From: Bacillota bacterium
GTDB taxonomy: Bacteria > Bacillota > Clostridia > Acetivibrionales > DSM-1351
NCBI GenBank assembly: GCA_023444055.1
Contig: JAEZRV010000070.1
Span: 47,702 to 111,701 of the forward strand
DNA length: 64,000 nt
Reading direction: 5' to 3'
Of the stretch, positions 44,271 through 53,121 are shown one piece after another (position 1 is the first letter of the stretch; each line of letters starts with the position of its first letter). The notes beneath the pieces are model-generated. The model ran no database searches and was not told the origin of the DNA. It was given only the letters and a program-made list of their open reading frames with translations. The translations under genes were made by a program, and so were the position numbers.

Positions 44271-45408
44271 GTGCTTTTTCAAGTATCGCTCTAGGGCATG
44301 CCACATTCATTCTCATAAAGCCCTCTCCATTTTGTCCAAAGTATGTTCCCGCACTCATTGCCACACCTGCTTTTGAAACCATAGACCTATTTAGTTGTTG
44401 CCCATTTAAACCTAATTGCCTACAGTCAAGCCATACAAGATATGTTCCCTCAGGGCGAATAGGCTTTATTATAGGAATATAATTATTAAAATATTCCATA
44501 ACAAATGCTACATTTCCCTCAATGTATTCTATTAGCTGCTCAAGCCATTCTTCGCCGTACTTAAATGCTGCCTGAGTACCAGCTATGCTTATGCAGTTAT
44601 TACATTCCACATGAAGTTTTTCCCATGTCTGGTTAAATTGCTGCTTAACCTCTTCATCTGGGAAAACAACAATAGATGACTGAAGCCCGGCTAAGTTAAA
44701 GGTCTTAGTAGCAGCAATACATGTAATTGTTATTTTTCTTAGTTCTTCCGATATTGAAGCAAAAGGAGTATGCTTATTCCCCCATAAAATCAAATCAGAA
44801 TGGATTTCATCAGATATTACCCTAATATCATATCGCAGACAAATATCTCCTAATTTTTTCAACTCATCGTATGACCACACTCTTCCGATAGGATTGTGAG
44901 GGCTACACAAAATTAAATATTTAGCTCCTTGTTTTGCTTTTTCTTCTATGTCCTCATAATTCATATAATAACTACCATCCAGCTCCTTTAACGGGCTTTC
45001 CAGCAACTCTCTTGGTGCCTGCTTAACCGCATTATAGAACGGACGATAAACAGGTGTTAGTATTATAACCTTATCCTCTCGATTAGTTAGTTCTTTAATT
45101 ATCATGCATATAGAAGGCATAACTCCCAAACTAAAACTCATCAACTTTTTATCTATGCTCCAATTCTTTCTTCTCTTTTGAAAATCACATACATCATCAA
45201 AATATGTGTCTGGTCTAATCGTATAACCAAATATACCATTTTCTATTCTCTCTTCCATAGCATCAGTTATAGGCTTAGCTACTCTAAAGTCCATATCTGC
45301 AACCCATAGTGGAATGACATCATCAGTTCCATATAGTTCCTCGAGTTGTACATGCTTTTCAGAATATGTATCTTTTCTGTCAATTATCTCATCAAAATTA
45401 TATTTCAT
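44224..45408 (-). CDS. patB: PatB/MalY-type PLP aminotransferase (cystathionine beta-lyase)
   Basis: 394 residues of the class I/II PLP fold. PatB/MalY hallmarks: start YNFDEIIDRKDTYSEKH, VPLWVADMDFR-like segment IPLWVADMDFRVAKPI, LCSPHNPIGRVWS, VISDEIHSDLI and the Schiff-base lysine in AATKTFNLAGLQ. Members cleave C-S bonds of cystathionine or cysteine conjugates, or act as aminotransferases. ATG at 45408 has GGGGGG 4-5 bases upstream. The 300-bp gap upstream holds only a weak hairpin (GCCC/GGGC at 45488-45501). Confidence 0.92.
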   Translation of the reverse strand: MKYNFDEIIDRKDTYSEKHVQLEELYGTDDVIPLWVADMDFRVAKPITDAMEERIENGIFGYTIRPDTYFDDVCDFQKRRKNWSIDKKLMSFSLGVMPSICMIIKELTNREDKVIILTPVYRPFYNAVKQAPRELLESPLKELDGSYYMNYEDIEEKAKQGAKYLILCSPHNPIGRVWSYDELKKLGDICLRYDIRVISDEIHSDLILWGNKHTPFASISEELRKITITCIAATKTFNLAGLQSSIVVFPDEEVKQQFNQTWEKLHVECNNCISIAGTQAAFKYGEEWLEQLIEYIEGNVAFVMEYFNNYIPIIKPIRPEGTYLVWLDCRQLGLNGQQLNRSMVSKAGVAMSAGTYFGQNGEGFMRMNVACPRAILEKALSQIRAAVEQAGHAK

Positions 45409-45662
45409 AGTAACCCCCCTATATTTATATAACTACATGTCACATAAATTCTAAATTTCCCGGTTTTGTATAACATACTTCTGAAGCCCTTATAAATAGG
45501 GCGTTTGTAGTTTTTGTATATGATAAAAATCACCACATACAAATAATAAATTTTGTGAAATATGCTTAAATAGACTATTTTAGGCTTCATGTGATATTTT
45601 CATTGGGAATTTCGGCTTTTTGATAAACTCCTTCAAGTTCGTCAAACATAAACCCATAAAAT

Positions 45663-45709
45663 AAATAAAGGACTGAGACTCTTTTGAAAGTAATCTCAAT
45701 CCTTTATTT
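45663..45709 (-). terminator. terminator of tRNA-Leu
   Basis: Long stem AAATAAAGGACTGAGA with TCTCAATCCTTTATTT (one mismatch) around a short loop; T-rich tail on the minus strand. It begins at the CCA end of the tRNA. Confidence 0.85.
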
Positions 45710-45797
45710 GGTGCCGAAGACCGGAATCGAACCGGTACGGAGGGTTAACTCCGCAGGATTTTAAGTCCTGTGCGTCTGCCAGTTCCGCCACTTCGGC
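45709..45797 (-). tRNA. tRNA-Leu (anticodon TAA)
   Basis: Minus-strand class II tRNA with a long variable arm (CGGAGTTAACCCTCCG). Acceptor GCCGAAG/CTTCGGC, anticodon stem CAGGA/TCCTG, loop CTTAAAA (anticodon TAA), T arm CCGG/CCGG with TTCGATT, encoded CCA. Confidence 0.96.
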
Positions 45798-46074
45798 TTG
45801 ACGATTGTCGCTAAGCACTTGCGACTAGATTATTATAATACTATAAGTGCTAAAGTGTCAACACCTATTTTGAAACTTTTTAAATTTTTTCTTTTATTAT
45901 TTAACCTCTTATTTAAACACTCTTATTAGATACCTGCAAATTTTATTTTGTATCTGTTTTAATCAGCATTAATACAAATTACTTATCACAAGTACCATAT
46001 TATGTTATGGGCAAGCATAAAACGTAATCTATAAGTATACAATTACTCATTAAAAATAATATGTAATATACGAA

Positions 46075-46503
46075 TCAGTATTGAGCCGATTTTTTATATC
46101 CATTGCTTCCTCGCTTGGAATCAACGTTCTTCTTTAAGTCATGTAACTTTTCATCGCTGTCCTTCATGAACTTTGCTAAACGATCCTCAAATGATGTATT
46201 ACTAGTAGCATTTTTAGTACTATTCCATTCTACTTCAATTGGAGGCTTAACTGCCATAGCTGGTTTTTGATCGCTAGCTTTCTTTATAGAAAGACTCAAT
46301 TTACCATTGGGATCAATTGAAATGACTTTGACTCTTACAATCTGATTTTCTTTAAGATGAGCGTTGATGTCCTTCACATACTCCTGTGCAACTTCAGAAA
46401 TGTGCACTAAACCTGTTTTTCCCTCTGGTAATTGAATAAATGCACCAAATGCAGTTATACCAGATACTTTACCCTCAACTATTGTACCTACTTCAAGTGG
46501 CAT
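46075..46503 (-). CDS. yabR: S1-domain RNA-binding protein (YabR-like)
   Basis: 142 residues. Residues 3-72 are one S1 domain (VGTIVEGKVSGITAFGAFIQ, GLVHISEVAQEYVKDI, GKLSLSIKKA). The rest is a charged low-complexity tail with SFEDRLAKFMKDSDEKL. As in Bacillus it lies directly after divIC. Probably a ribosome- or RNA-associated general protein. ATG has GGAGG 12 bases upstream, a rather long spacing. Confidence 0.9.
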   Translation of the reverse strand: MPLEVGTIVEGKVSGITAFGAFIQLPEGKTGLVHISEVAQEYVKDINAHLKENQIVRVKVISIDPNGKLSLSIKKASDQKPAMAVKPPIEVEWNSTKNATSNTSFEDRLAKFMKDSDEKLHDLKKNVDSKRGSNGYKKSAQY

Positions 46504-46535
46504 AAAATAAGAAATCCTCCTTAGTTAAACCAAGC

Positions 46536-46572
46536 TTACTAACGTCTAAGCACTTAAAAAATCGACTTTAAC
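46536..46572 (+). repeat. decayed third copy of the TTACTAA repeat
   Basis: TTACTAACGTCTAAGCAC, then GACTTTAACAA. The first 14 bases match the copy at 24159 and the right end is a degraded form of GACTTTAGTAA; the middle is deleted. Confidence 0.4.
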
Positions 46573-46605
46573 AATATATGCTGATATACGTCAAGCTATA
46601 GTTAG

Positions 46606-46884
46606 TTATTTATTAGTATCAATATATATTTTTTCATTATCTTTGATATATCCTAATTTTTCTCTAGCCATTTGCTCATAAAACTCATCAGTATTAATTA
46701 GTGATTTCTGCTTCAAAAGCTGCTGATTTTTTACTGTCTCACTATAAATATTTTTTTGTAGTTCTTGATTCTTAAGTTCTTTTTCGCTAATACTAACTTG
46801 AAGTGTATATAATGTATAGCCAAAATAGAAAACTGAAGCGATGACTATAAATGTCAACAATTTAAATTTCTTTTGTTTTTTCAT
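46606..46884 (-). CDS. divIC: septum formation initiator DivIC/FtsB
   Basis: 92 residues from the ATG at 46884 (GAGGG at 7 bases). Lysine-rich cytoplasmic start, one membrane helix (about 8-28), then a coiled coil (ISEKELKNQELQKNI) and the conserved ending MAREKLGYIKDNEKIYI typical of DivIC. Part of the FtsL-DivIC-DivIB complex that activates septal wall synthesis. Between yabQ and yabR, as in Bacillus. Confidence 0.92.
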   Translation of the reverse strand: MKKQKKFKLLTFIVIASVFYFGYTLYTLQVSISEKELKNQELQKNIYSETVKNQQLLKQKSLINTDEFYEQMAREKLGYIKDNEKIYIDTNK

Positions 46885-46992
46885 TATTAACCCTCTCATC
46901 AATATCCTTTGTAAAAGTAAAAAATCGCAATGCCACAACTTCTATATTCTATATGTCGGTAAAAATCCCTGCAAAATTAATTCTTTTTTTAT

Positions 46993-47622
46993 TTATTTTT
47001 TATTTTTTAAAGGAACTATCCTCTTCAATTTATTTTCAGTAGCGCGGCTAGCTTTGCTGCTGACACCTTTTATTTTATCAAAAAACATTTTGATAACTCC
47101 TAGAACCTTACTGGAAATAAAAGAAATTGGTTTATCCAATAAACTATATATTTTTTTATATATAATGCTTAAAATTTTACGCATTGGCTTAAAAATAACC
47201 TTTATCACTTTATATAGTAATTTTAGAATTGATTTTACAACCTTATAAATAATTATAAAAGGATAGCTTAGTACTTTAAATATAAATATTAGTATTTTCT
47301 TAATTATATTAATAATCATCACAGAAGACTTTATAAATATGTTGCTAATTAATGATTCATAAAGTAAAACACCAATAATATTGCCAATGAATATATATCC
47401 GCGCATTTCACCACTATTACTTTTATACACCATTAAAAATAGAAAAATTGCAGCTGCAAGCCAATAAAGAATATCTTCCAAACCTAAAATTAATACATTT
47501 GTTTTAATGGCTCTTCTTTTTATCCTTAAAAAATCGTAAAAGAAAGCTGCAATTGCACCGCCAATAATTGCATACATGAATATGTATACCTGTTCTACAA
47601 TAAATATCATTTGTCTTACCAC
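46993..47622 (-). CDS. yabQ: spore cortex biosynthesis protein YabQ
   Basis: 209 residues. The N-terminal half holds the YabQ membrane helices (VEQVYIFMYAIIGGAIAAFF, LEDILYWLAAAIFLFLMVYK, IFIGNIIGVLLYESL). The C-terminal half is strongly basic with further amphipathic segments and is longer than I expect for this family. Needed in Bacillus for cortex formation and made in the mother cell. Start is GTG at 47622 or ATG at 47610 (MIFIVEQ); neither has a clear ribosome binding site. Confidence 0.9.
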   Translation of the reverse strand: MVRQMIFIVEQVYIFMYAIIGGAIAAFFYDFLRIKRRAIKTNVLILGLEDILYWLAAAIFLFLMVYKSNSGEMRGYIFIGNIIGVLLYESLISNIFIKSSVMIINIIKKILIFIFKVLSYPFIIIYKVVKSILKLLYKVIKVIFKPMRKILSIIYKKIYSLLDKPISFISSKVLGVIKMFFDKIKGVSSKASRATENKLKRIVPLKNKK

Positions 47623-47655
47623 AAGCCTTTACATTTTTTTAAGTACAATCCAAAG

Positions 47656-47940
47656 CTACTTAAACATTTTTCCAAAGAAAGACCTTGATTTGCCAGTTTC
47701 CCCGTCACTGTATTCCATAGAAAATATGTCACCCTCAATAACAAGCTCATTGCTTTCAAGGCAAAGTTTGTTTATATGAAGCTCTGCACCACGTATTATT
47801 AATGTCCCTAAATCTGTTATTGCAATTATCATCTGATCATTAAAGCTCTCAACATCAACAACACCTGTAGCACAAAGTTTTTCTCTGTTTTCAAGTAATA
47901 ATGTTTGATTTTTTGGTTTAACAATTTTCTTTTCCTCCAT
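47656..47940 (-). CDS. yabP: sporulation protein YabP
   Basis: 94 residues from the ATG at 47940 (GGGAGGG at 7 bases). YabP motif NREKLCATGVVDVESFND, followed by LGTLIIRGAELHINKLC, matches the YabP/YqfC family. Works with YabQ in spore formation. Directly between rqcP and yabQ, as in Bacillus. Confidence 0.93.
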   Translation of the reverse strand: MEEKKIVKPKNQTLLLENREKLCATGVVDVESFNDQMIIAITDLGTLIIRGAELHINKLCLESNELVIEGDIFSMEYSDGETGKSRSFFGKMFK

Positions 47941-48183
47941 TTTGAATCCCTCCCTTATCATATACATATGCATGTACAATAAAAAAAAGAACAAACACGC
48001 ATAGCGTTTTGTTCTTTCTTTGTAAAAATCACTGTAACATTGCTTTAAATAAGGGTACTTGTAGTAATGCACATTGTATGAGTTAACTTTTTCAATTTCT
48101 GTTTCAAAAATTATAAGTACTACTTAATAACACACATATCACATAATTAAATTTATCATTTCTGTGTCAAAAATTATATAGTA

Positions 48184-48423
48184 CTACTTAATAATATACA
48201 TCTCCTTAGCATCATCCTTTGTTACATGCTCTGTTACCCTAGTAACTTCGATTGTAGTTGTATTATTTCCAAATTGGATTTCAATTACATCTCCAATCTT
48301 AACTTCAGAACCAGGTTTAGCAATTTTATCATTAATTTTAACTCTGCCTTGCTCACAAACTTCATTAGCAACTGTCCTTCTTTTGATAATTCTGCTAACC
48401 TTTAAATATTTGTCTATTCTCAT
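48184..48423 (-). CDS. rqcP: S4-domain RNA-binding protein RqcP (YabO)
   Basis: 79 residues from the ATG at 48423 (GGAGG at 5 bases). Nearly all S4 domain: RIDKYLKVSRIIKRRTVANE, VKINDKIAKPGSEVKIGDVI. In Bacillus this Hsp15-like protein works with RqcH in ribosome-associated quality control, adding C-terminal alanine tails. 35 bp after hup. Confidence 0.93.
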   Translation of the reverse strand: MRIDKYLKVSRIIKRRTVANEVCEQGRVKINDKIAKPGSEVKIGDVIEIQFGNNTTTIEVTRVTEHVTKDDAKEMYIIK

Positions 48424-48457
48424 TTTAACCTCCGTTCCCCCACGTGTTAAAAAACTA

Positions 48458-48733
48458 CTACTGGTTAACCTTATCTTTAAAATCCTTACCTGCTTTAAAT
48501 GTAGGAACTTTGCTCTCTGGAATATCAATTTCTTCCATTGTTTGAGGATTTCGTCCCTTTCTAGCTGCTCTCTGCTTAACCTCAAATGATCCAAATCCTA
48601 TAAGCTGAACCTTATCATCATTCGATAACGCCTCTTCGACACTCTCCATTAAGGCATTTAACGCCTTCTCAGAATCCTTTTTTGTCAAACCTGATTTTTC
48701 TGCAATACTGTCTACTAATTCTGACTTATTCAT
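48458..48733 (-). CDS. hup: HU-family DNA-binding protein
   Basis: 91 residues from the ATG at 48733 (GGGAGG at 8 bases). Complete HU: NKSELVDSIAEKSGLTKKDS, VQLIGFGSFEVKQRAARKGR with the minor-groove beta arm and the intercalating proline in GRNPQTMEEIDIP. Nucleoid protein. Inserted between mazG and rqcP compared with Bacillus. Confidence 0.96.
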   Translation of the reverse strand: MNKSELVDSIAEKSGLTKKDSEKALNALMESVEEALSNDDKVQLIGFGSFEVKQRAARKGRNPQTMEEIDIPESKVPTFKAGKDFKDKVNQ

Positions 48734-48757
48734 TAACAATTCCTCCCATAAGGTATA

Positions 48758-48912
48758 TTATAACGCCTGTATTCAAAATGAAATTTTTCGATTGTAGAAA
48801 AATTTCATTACATCAGCGGCGTTTCATCGAGGCGGGAGATATTCTCACCGCCTGAAAATCAATGCGATACCCGCCACTTTAGAAGTGCGGGACATTTTCT
48901 TGCCTCGTTATA
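48758..48912 (+). repeat. 157-bp structured repeat, copy B
   Basis: Starts TTATAACGCC and ends GCCTCGTTATA. Contains the perfect AATGAAATTTTTC stem pair and GCGGCG block of the family; the right-hand stem is CCCGCC/GTGCGGG here, with compensating differences from copies C and D. Lies between hup and mazG. Confidence 0.9.
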
Positions 48913-48920
48913 GTATGATT

Positions 48921-49715
48921 CTAACCATTTTTATCATATTTATGCATTTTTGCTTCTTCCCAGAGTACATCCATCTCAGAAAGTGTCATTTCATTTATAT
49001 TTTTACCAAGTTCCAAAGCTCTTCGTTCAACAATCTCAAATCTTCTTATAAATTTGTTGGTGGACTGTGACAAGGAAAGCTCAGGATGAACCTTTAAAAA
49101 TCTTGATAGATTTACAATTGAAAACAATACGTCTCCTAATTCTTCCTCAATACCAGCTTTATCTGACTTTTTATATTCCGCTTCAAGCTCATCTATTTCT
49201 TCTCTAATCTTAGCAAAAACATCATCTGTATTATCCCAATCAAATCCAACCTGAGCTGCCTTCTGTTGTACTTTGTAACTTCTCATAAGTGCAGGTAAAT
49301 TTGTAGGTACATCCTGTAATACAGAAGTTTGATCTTTATTTCCCTTTTCTTTTTTCTTTATTTCTTCCCAATTCTTTAACACTTCACTAGATGTTTCAGC
49401 ACTAACATTTCCAAAAACATGTGGATGACGATGAATCATTTTGTCACAAACTTTATTTATAACGTCCTCTATATTAAAGTCACCATTTTCATTTGCAATC
49501 TGTGCATGAAATACAACCTGAAGCAAAACATCCCCTAACTCTTCACACATTCTACTTTTATCGTCAAGATCAACAACTTCCAAGTACTCGTATGTTTCTT
49601 CAATAAGGTACTTCTTTAAGCTAGTATGAGTCTGCTCCCTGTCCCACGGACACCCCTCTTTACTTCTTAAAAGCTTCATGATATTTATCAATCTTTCAAG
49701 TTTACCGTTATCCAT
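48921..49715 (-). CDS. mazG: nucleoside triphosphate pyrophosphohydrolase MazG
   Basis: 264 residues from the ATG at 49715 (GAGGAG at 9 bases). Two MazG domains: SKEGCPWDREQTHTSLKKYL with LGDVLLQVVFHA, then IREEIDELEAEYKKSDKAGI with EELGDVLFSIVNLSRFL. The EExxE and D metal ligands are present in both. It removes non-canonical nucleotides. Corresponds to the C-terminal part of Bacillus YabN, without the methylase domain. Confidence 0.93.
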   Translation of the reverse strand: MDNGKLERLINIMKLLRSKEGCPWDREQTHTSLKKYLIEETYEYLEVVDLDDKSRMCEELGDVLLQVVFHAQIANENGDFNIEDVINKVCDKMIHRHPHVFGNVSAETSSEVLKNWEEIKKKEKGNKDQTSVLQDVPTNLPALMRSYKVQQKAAQVGFDWDNTDDVFAKIREEIDELEAEYKKSDKAGIEEELGDVLFSIVNLSRFLKVHPELSLSQSTNKFIRRFEIVERRALELGKNINEMTLSEMDVLWEEAKMHKYDKNG

Positions 49716-49983
49716 TTCTATTTTCTCCTCATTTAAAACCATATTTATTGACTAAAACCATTTTTTTCAACTGAAACAATGCTTTTCACCTATATTTTTT
49801 ATTCAAGTTAGTATTATTTATTATACTACATTTTTTATTCATTACAAAAGTATTCATGCAACTTAGAGGGAATCAATGATAACCGATATTTATTGAAAAA
49901 TGTAAAGCCATAAAAAGCTTCTAAATGCGGATTAATAACAAACTTCAATTTATGTATAATAGTAGGGATTCATATTGTATGTA

Positions 49984-50415
49984 TCAAGCCTCTGTTTCAT
50001 CCTCTGTTATCTCTTCAAATAAATCATCATCGGAGCTTTCATTTGCATCATCACTTAGCTGATCTTCATTTAATTCATCTGCACTTAGACCCTTATGTTT
50101 TGAATCTGCAAAGAATACCCTATCAGCAACCACCTCTGTAACATAATGCTTTTTTTTCTGATCATCCTCCCACATTCTTGTATGAATACTACCCTGCAAT
50201 GCTATTCGGTGTCCTTTTGCAAAGTACTTACTTGCAAATTCTGCTGTTTTCCCCCAAGTTACAATAGGTATAAAATCAGTAGTTTTATTTCCCGAAACCT
50301 TTTTAATATCTCTGTCCACTGCTAATATAAAAGATCCTACAGCTTTAGAATTTTTTGTGGTATAACGCAGATCCACATCCTTTGTTAACCTACCAACTAG
50401 ACTTACATTATTCAT
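49984..50415 (-). CDS. ssb: single-stranded DNA-binding protein with atypical tail
   Basis: 143 residues. OB fold ~1-105 with MNNVSLVGRLTKDVDLRYTT, FIPIVTWGKTAEFASKYFAK and GHRIALQGSIHTRMWED. The acidic tail ends EEITEDETEA and lacks the DDDIPF tip that normally recruits partner proteins. Possibly a secondary SSB used in competence or sporulation. ATG follows GGAG at 8-9 bases. In Bacillus this spot has no ssb. Confidence 0.92.
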   Translation of the reverse strand: MNNVSLVGRLTKDVDLRYTTKNSKAVGSFILAVDRDIKKVSGNKTTDFIPIVTWGKTAEFASKYFAKGHRIALQGSIHTRMWEDDQKKKHYVTEVVADRVFFADSKHKGLSADELNEDQLSDDANESSDDDLFEEITEDETEA

Positions 50416-50485
50416 AATTAATCTCCTTTTGCTCCACTTATATAGAGCTAATTTTTTATTATTACTGCTATCAATTAAAAATGCA

Positions 50486-50514
50486 AACGCTTGAAATACA
50501 AACCATCAAGCGTT
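50486..50514. terminator. hairpin upstream of ssb
   Basis: AACGCTTGA (50486-50494) and TCAAGCGTT (50506-50514) form a 9-bp stem. It lies before the ssb start, so it may be a leader structure or the terminator of something upstream. Confidence 0.45.
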
Positions 50515-50610
50515 ATCATTTTTAGCTTGAAGCATATGTAATCATTTGAAATAATACTAACAACCTTTTAAAGCTTTTTGTGTATATTTGATGTATTTAA
50601 AAAAAACAAA

Positions 50611-50805
50611 AGATACTTTTTTTTTAACTGCATAGTTAAAAATATTTAAGAAAAAATAGACATACTTCTTTTTTTAAATTAATTAGACTTAAAATGTTTA
50701 AGGAAAAATAGGAATAGTTCTTTTTAAATGCATAACTTAGAATATTCGGTAATAAATAGACATACTTATTTTAAATTGTTTTAAAATAAATATTAAAGTA
50801 AATAA
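50611..50805. repeat. degenerate ~50-bp tandem repeats, four units
   Basis: Units beginning at 50611, 50658, 50710 and 50758 (spacing 47, 52, 48 bp) each start AGA(CA)TACTT- or similar, continue into a T run and TTTAA, and end near a GGAAAAAT-like segment. They occupy the centre of the 702-bp gap between ssb and spoVT, which contains no gene. Confidence 0.5.
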
Positions 50806-51021
50806 CTTGACTTCTCCATAAAAAATTCTATTATTGCACAGACTTACTAATAGTTCGATGTTTTAATAATTTTAACAAATTTTGAATTAATAAAAGAAAT
50901 TTAAAGATAAATATAAAGAATAAAAAATCCTTCTGACTCATAACTTTTAGAAAAAGCTATTATTTATTAACAAATAAATTATATAATGTTTGGTATTAAC
51001 TGTCAACATCAAATTATTATA

Positions 51022-51056
51022 AAGGAGAAGACCTTAACATCTCGAATCTTCTCCTT
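51022..51056 (-). terminator. hairpin after spoVT
   Basis: A 10-bp perfect stem AAGGAGAAGA/TCTTCTCCTT about 60 bp beyond the spoVT stop; the following tail is A/T-mixed, so it is a modest terminator. Confidence 0.6.
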
Positions 51057-51117
51057 AACTTTACACTATTTTTGATTACTTTAATTAAAATTTTAATAAC
51101 CTATTCACTCAACAGTG

Positions 51118-51672
51118 TTATTGTTCCATTTGTTTACCTAAAAAATTCGCTGCTGATTGAGCAAGCTTAACTTCAATCTCACCCATTCTTGAATTTGCAT
51201 CTGTAGCTAACAAAATAACTGAACCTATTGGATCACCCTCAGATATTATGGGAGAAACTACTTGAGCTGTATACTTCCTATCCCCATTTTCATCTGCCAA
51301 TATCAAAATAGCTTTTTCCTCAGGAGATTTTATAAGTAAAGTAGTCTTTTCCTCAATGGTCTTTTCAACTTCACTACTTAGCTGTTTCTCAAGGAATTCC
51401 TTCTTTGATGCACCTGATACTGCAATTATTGAGTCTCTATCAGTAATACAAGTAATGTGTCCACTTGTTTTATGCAAAGATTCTGCATACTGCGTAGCAA
51501 AATCACTGAGTTCTCCAATAGGAGAATACTTCTTTAAAATAACCTCTCCTTCCTTGTCGGTAAATATCTCAAGCGGATCGCCTTCCCTTATTCTTAAGGT
51601 CCTTCGTATTTCTTTTGGTATTACAATTCTTCCAAGATCGTCTATTCGTCTAACTATTCCAGTTGCTTTCAA
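51118..51672 (-). CDS. spoVT: stage V sporulation protein T
   Basis: 184 residues. N-terminal AbrB-type swapped-hairpin DNA-binding domain (RIDDLGRIVIPKEIRRTLRI, residues 10-29), C-terminal GAF-like domain (about 55-184, SGHITCITDRDSIIAVSGA). In Bacillus it tunes sigma-G-dependent genes in the forespore. ATG follows AAGGAGG at 7-8 bases. In the conserved place downstream of mfd, with one foldase gene in between. Confidence 0.96.
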   Translation of the reverse strand: MKATGIVRRIDDLGRIVIPKEIRRTLRIREGDPLEIFTDKEGEVILKKYSPIGELSDFATQYAESLHKTSGHITCITDRDSIIAVSGASKKEFLEKQLSSEVEKTIEEKTTLLIKSPEEKAILILADENGDRKYTAQVVSPIISEGDPIGSVILLATDANSRMGEIEVKLAQSAANFLGKQMEQ

Positions 51673-51779
51673 TTTAGTATTACCTCCTTAATAGGTTATT
51701 TTAGACTTAGTATTGTGTAGTTGATGATTTTTTATACATAATTGGTAACTCAATTGATAACAACCATTTTTTACGTAAC

Positions 51780-51816
51780 AAAAAAGAGAACCACAATTGT
51801 GATCCCCTTTCTTTAA
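51780..51816 (-). terminator. terminator of the foldase gene
   Basis: Arms around the palindrome CACAATTGTG, extended by AGAACC-like pairs; on the minus strand six Ts follow. Confidence 0.75.
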
Positions 51817-51824
51817 TAAAATTA

Positions 51825-53039
51825 TTATTTGTAAAGTTCTAAGTTTAATTTATTCAAGACACTATCATTTTTTACAATTTCAAATTTCTTATCTTTCTTC
51901 CAGGCTTCTAACTTTTTATTGAAGTCCTCAGTAAATTTTGCTTCTTTAAGCATAGATTTTATTTGTTCTTTAACATCTTTAAATTCCTTTATGCCACGTT
52001 TTTCTATTCTTACTACATCATATCCATAAGAGGCATCAATAACGCCAATCGTTCCAGCATCATTTGCAAAAGTCCATTGTTCCAAATCAGCAAGAACTGC
52101 ATACTGAGAACTTAATTGTCCGTTTATGAAAGTCATCTCAATATTATCAGCAGATGAACTTGAATTAGCTTCTGTTGCCAAAGTCTGCATATCTTTTCCA
52201 GCTTTTATTTGTGTTAATATATTATCTGCTTGCTTCTTTAGCTCAGCTTTTTTTCCTTCACTAACTGGTGAACCATTACTATCAAAAGTAGAAAGTACTA
52301 TGTGCGATATCGTAGCTTCATCAAATATGTCTTGGTTGTCATCATAATATTTCTTCACTTCTTCATCGGTAACAGCTATCTTGCTATTAGCTTGCTCTGC
52401 TGAAACATAGTTCTTTTGTAAAACAAGTCCTTTATAGAACTCCTTAAATTCATCTATAGTTACACCATAGTCACTCTCAATTGAGCCTTTAGCCGCTTCT
52501 TCACTTCCATATTGTTGAGTAATAGCAGAATCTATTTCTGTTAAATTTTCCTTTGAAAGTTTAACACCAGCTGCTTCAGCCATTGTCAGCATAATTTTAT
52601 TTTCCTGAAGTTGCTTTAATGTTTCCTTCTGTATTTGCTCTTTAATTGCTTGTCCATTCTTTTGTTGATTCCAATCGTAATTATCAACTGTAGTGTTGCT
52701 GTCTACACCCGCACTTGCTAAAAACTGCTGCATATTAACTTTCGAAATTACTTTGTATTCTTGTACTGTTATCTTCTGCTTATCAACAATCGCTACATAC
52801 CCTGCTGACCATGGCTTAAAAATAAATAGTACTACAGCAACTGCTATTACTACTAGTGCAACGACAGATAATCCCACTAATAAGCCTTTTGATTTTTTCT
52901 TTTTCATTCCTTTTTCAGTCACATTTGTATCAGCAATTGCATTTTCAGTAACATTTTCAGATGAGCCCTCATTTGAAATCTCATTAACACTTTCAACTGA
53001 ATTCTCATCTAAATTTTCATTTACATTCTCATTCTCCAA
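51825..53039 (-). CDS. membrane-anchored PrsA/SurA-type peptidyl-prolyl isomerase
   Basis: 404 residues, TTG start with GGGGAG about 9 bases upstream. Acidic N-terminal cytoplasmic tail (residues 1-50, Asn/Glu-rich), one membrane helix (~52-73), a SurA-like N-domain and a parvulin domain (TISHIVLSTFDSNG, then LATEANSSSSADN). Helps fold exported proteins. The order pth-mfd-foldase-spoVT is frequent in Firmicutes. Confidence 0.9.
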   Translation of the reverse strand: MENENVNENLDENSVESVNEISNEGSSENVTENAIADTNVTEKGMKKKKSKGLLVGLSVVALVVIAVAVVLFIFKPWSAGYVAIVDKQKITVQEYKVISKVNMQQFLASAGVDSNTTVDNYDWNQQKNGQAIKEQIQKETLKQLQENKIMLTMAEAAGVKLSKENLTEIDSAITQQYGSEEAAKGSIESDYGVTIDEFKEFYKGLVLQKNYVSAEQANSKIAVTDEEVKKYYDDNQDIFDEATISHIVLSTFDSNGSPVSEGKKAELKKQADNILTQIKAGKDMQTLATEANSSSSADNIEMTFINGQLSSQYAVLADLEQWTFANDAGTIGVIDASYGYDVVRIEKRGIKEFKDVKEQIKSMLKEAKFTEDFNKKLEAWKKDKKFEIVKNDSVLNKLNLELYK

Positions 53040-53121
53040 AGGTTATCGCTCCCCATTATATATTTTTCGACACTTCTAAATCATGCATTTTACAAAATCC
53101 CACTATATCAATTATATTCAA

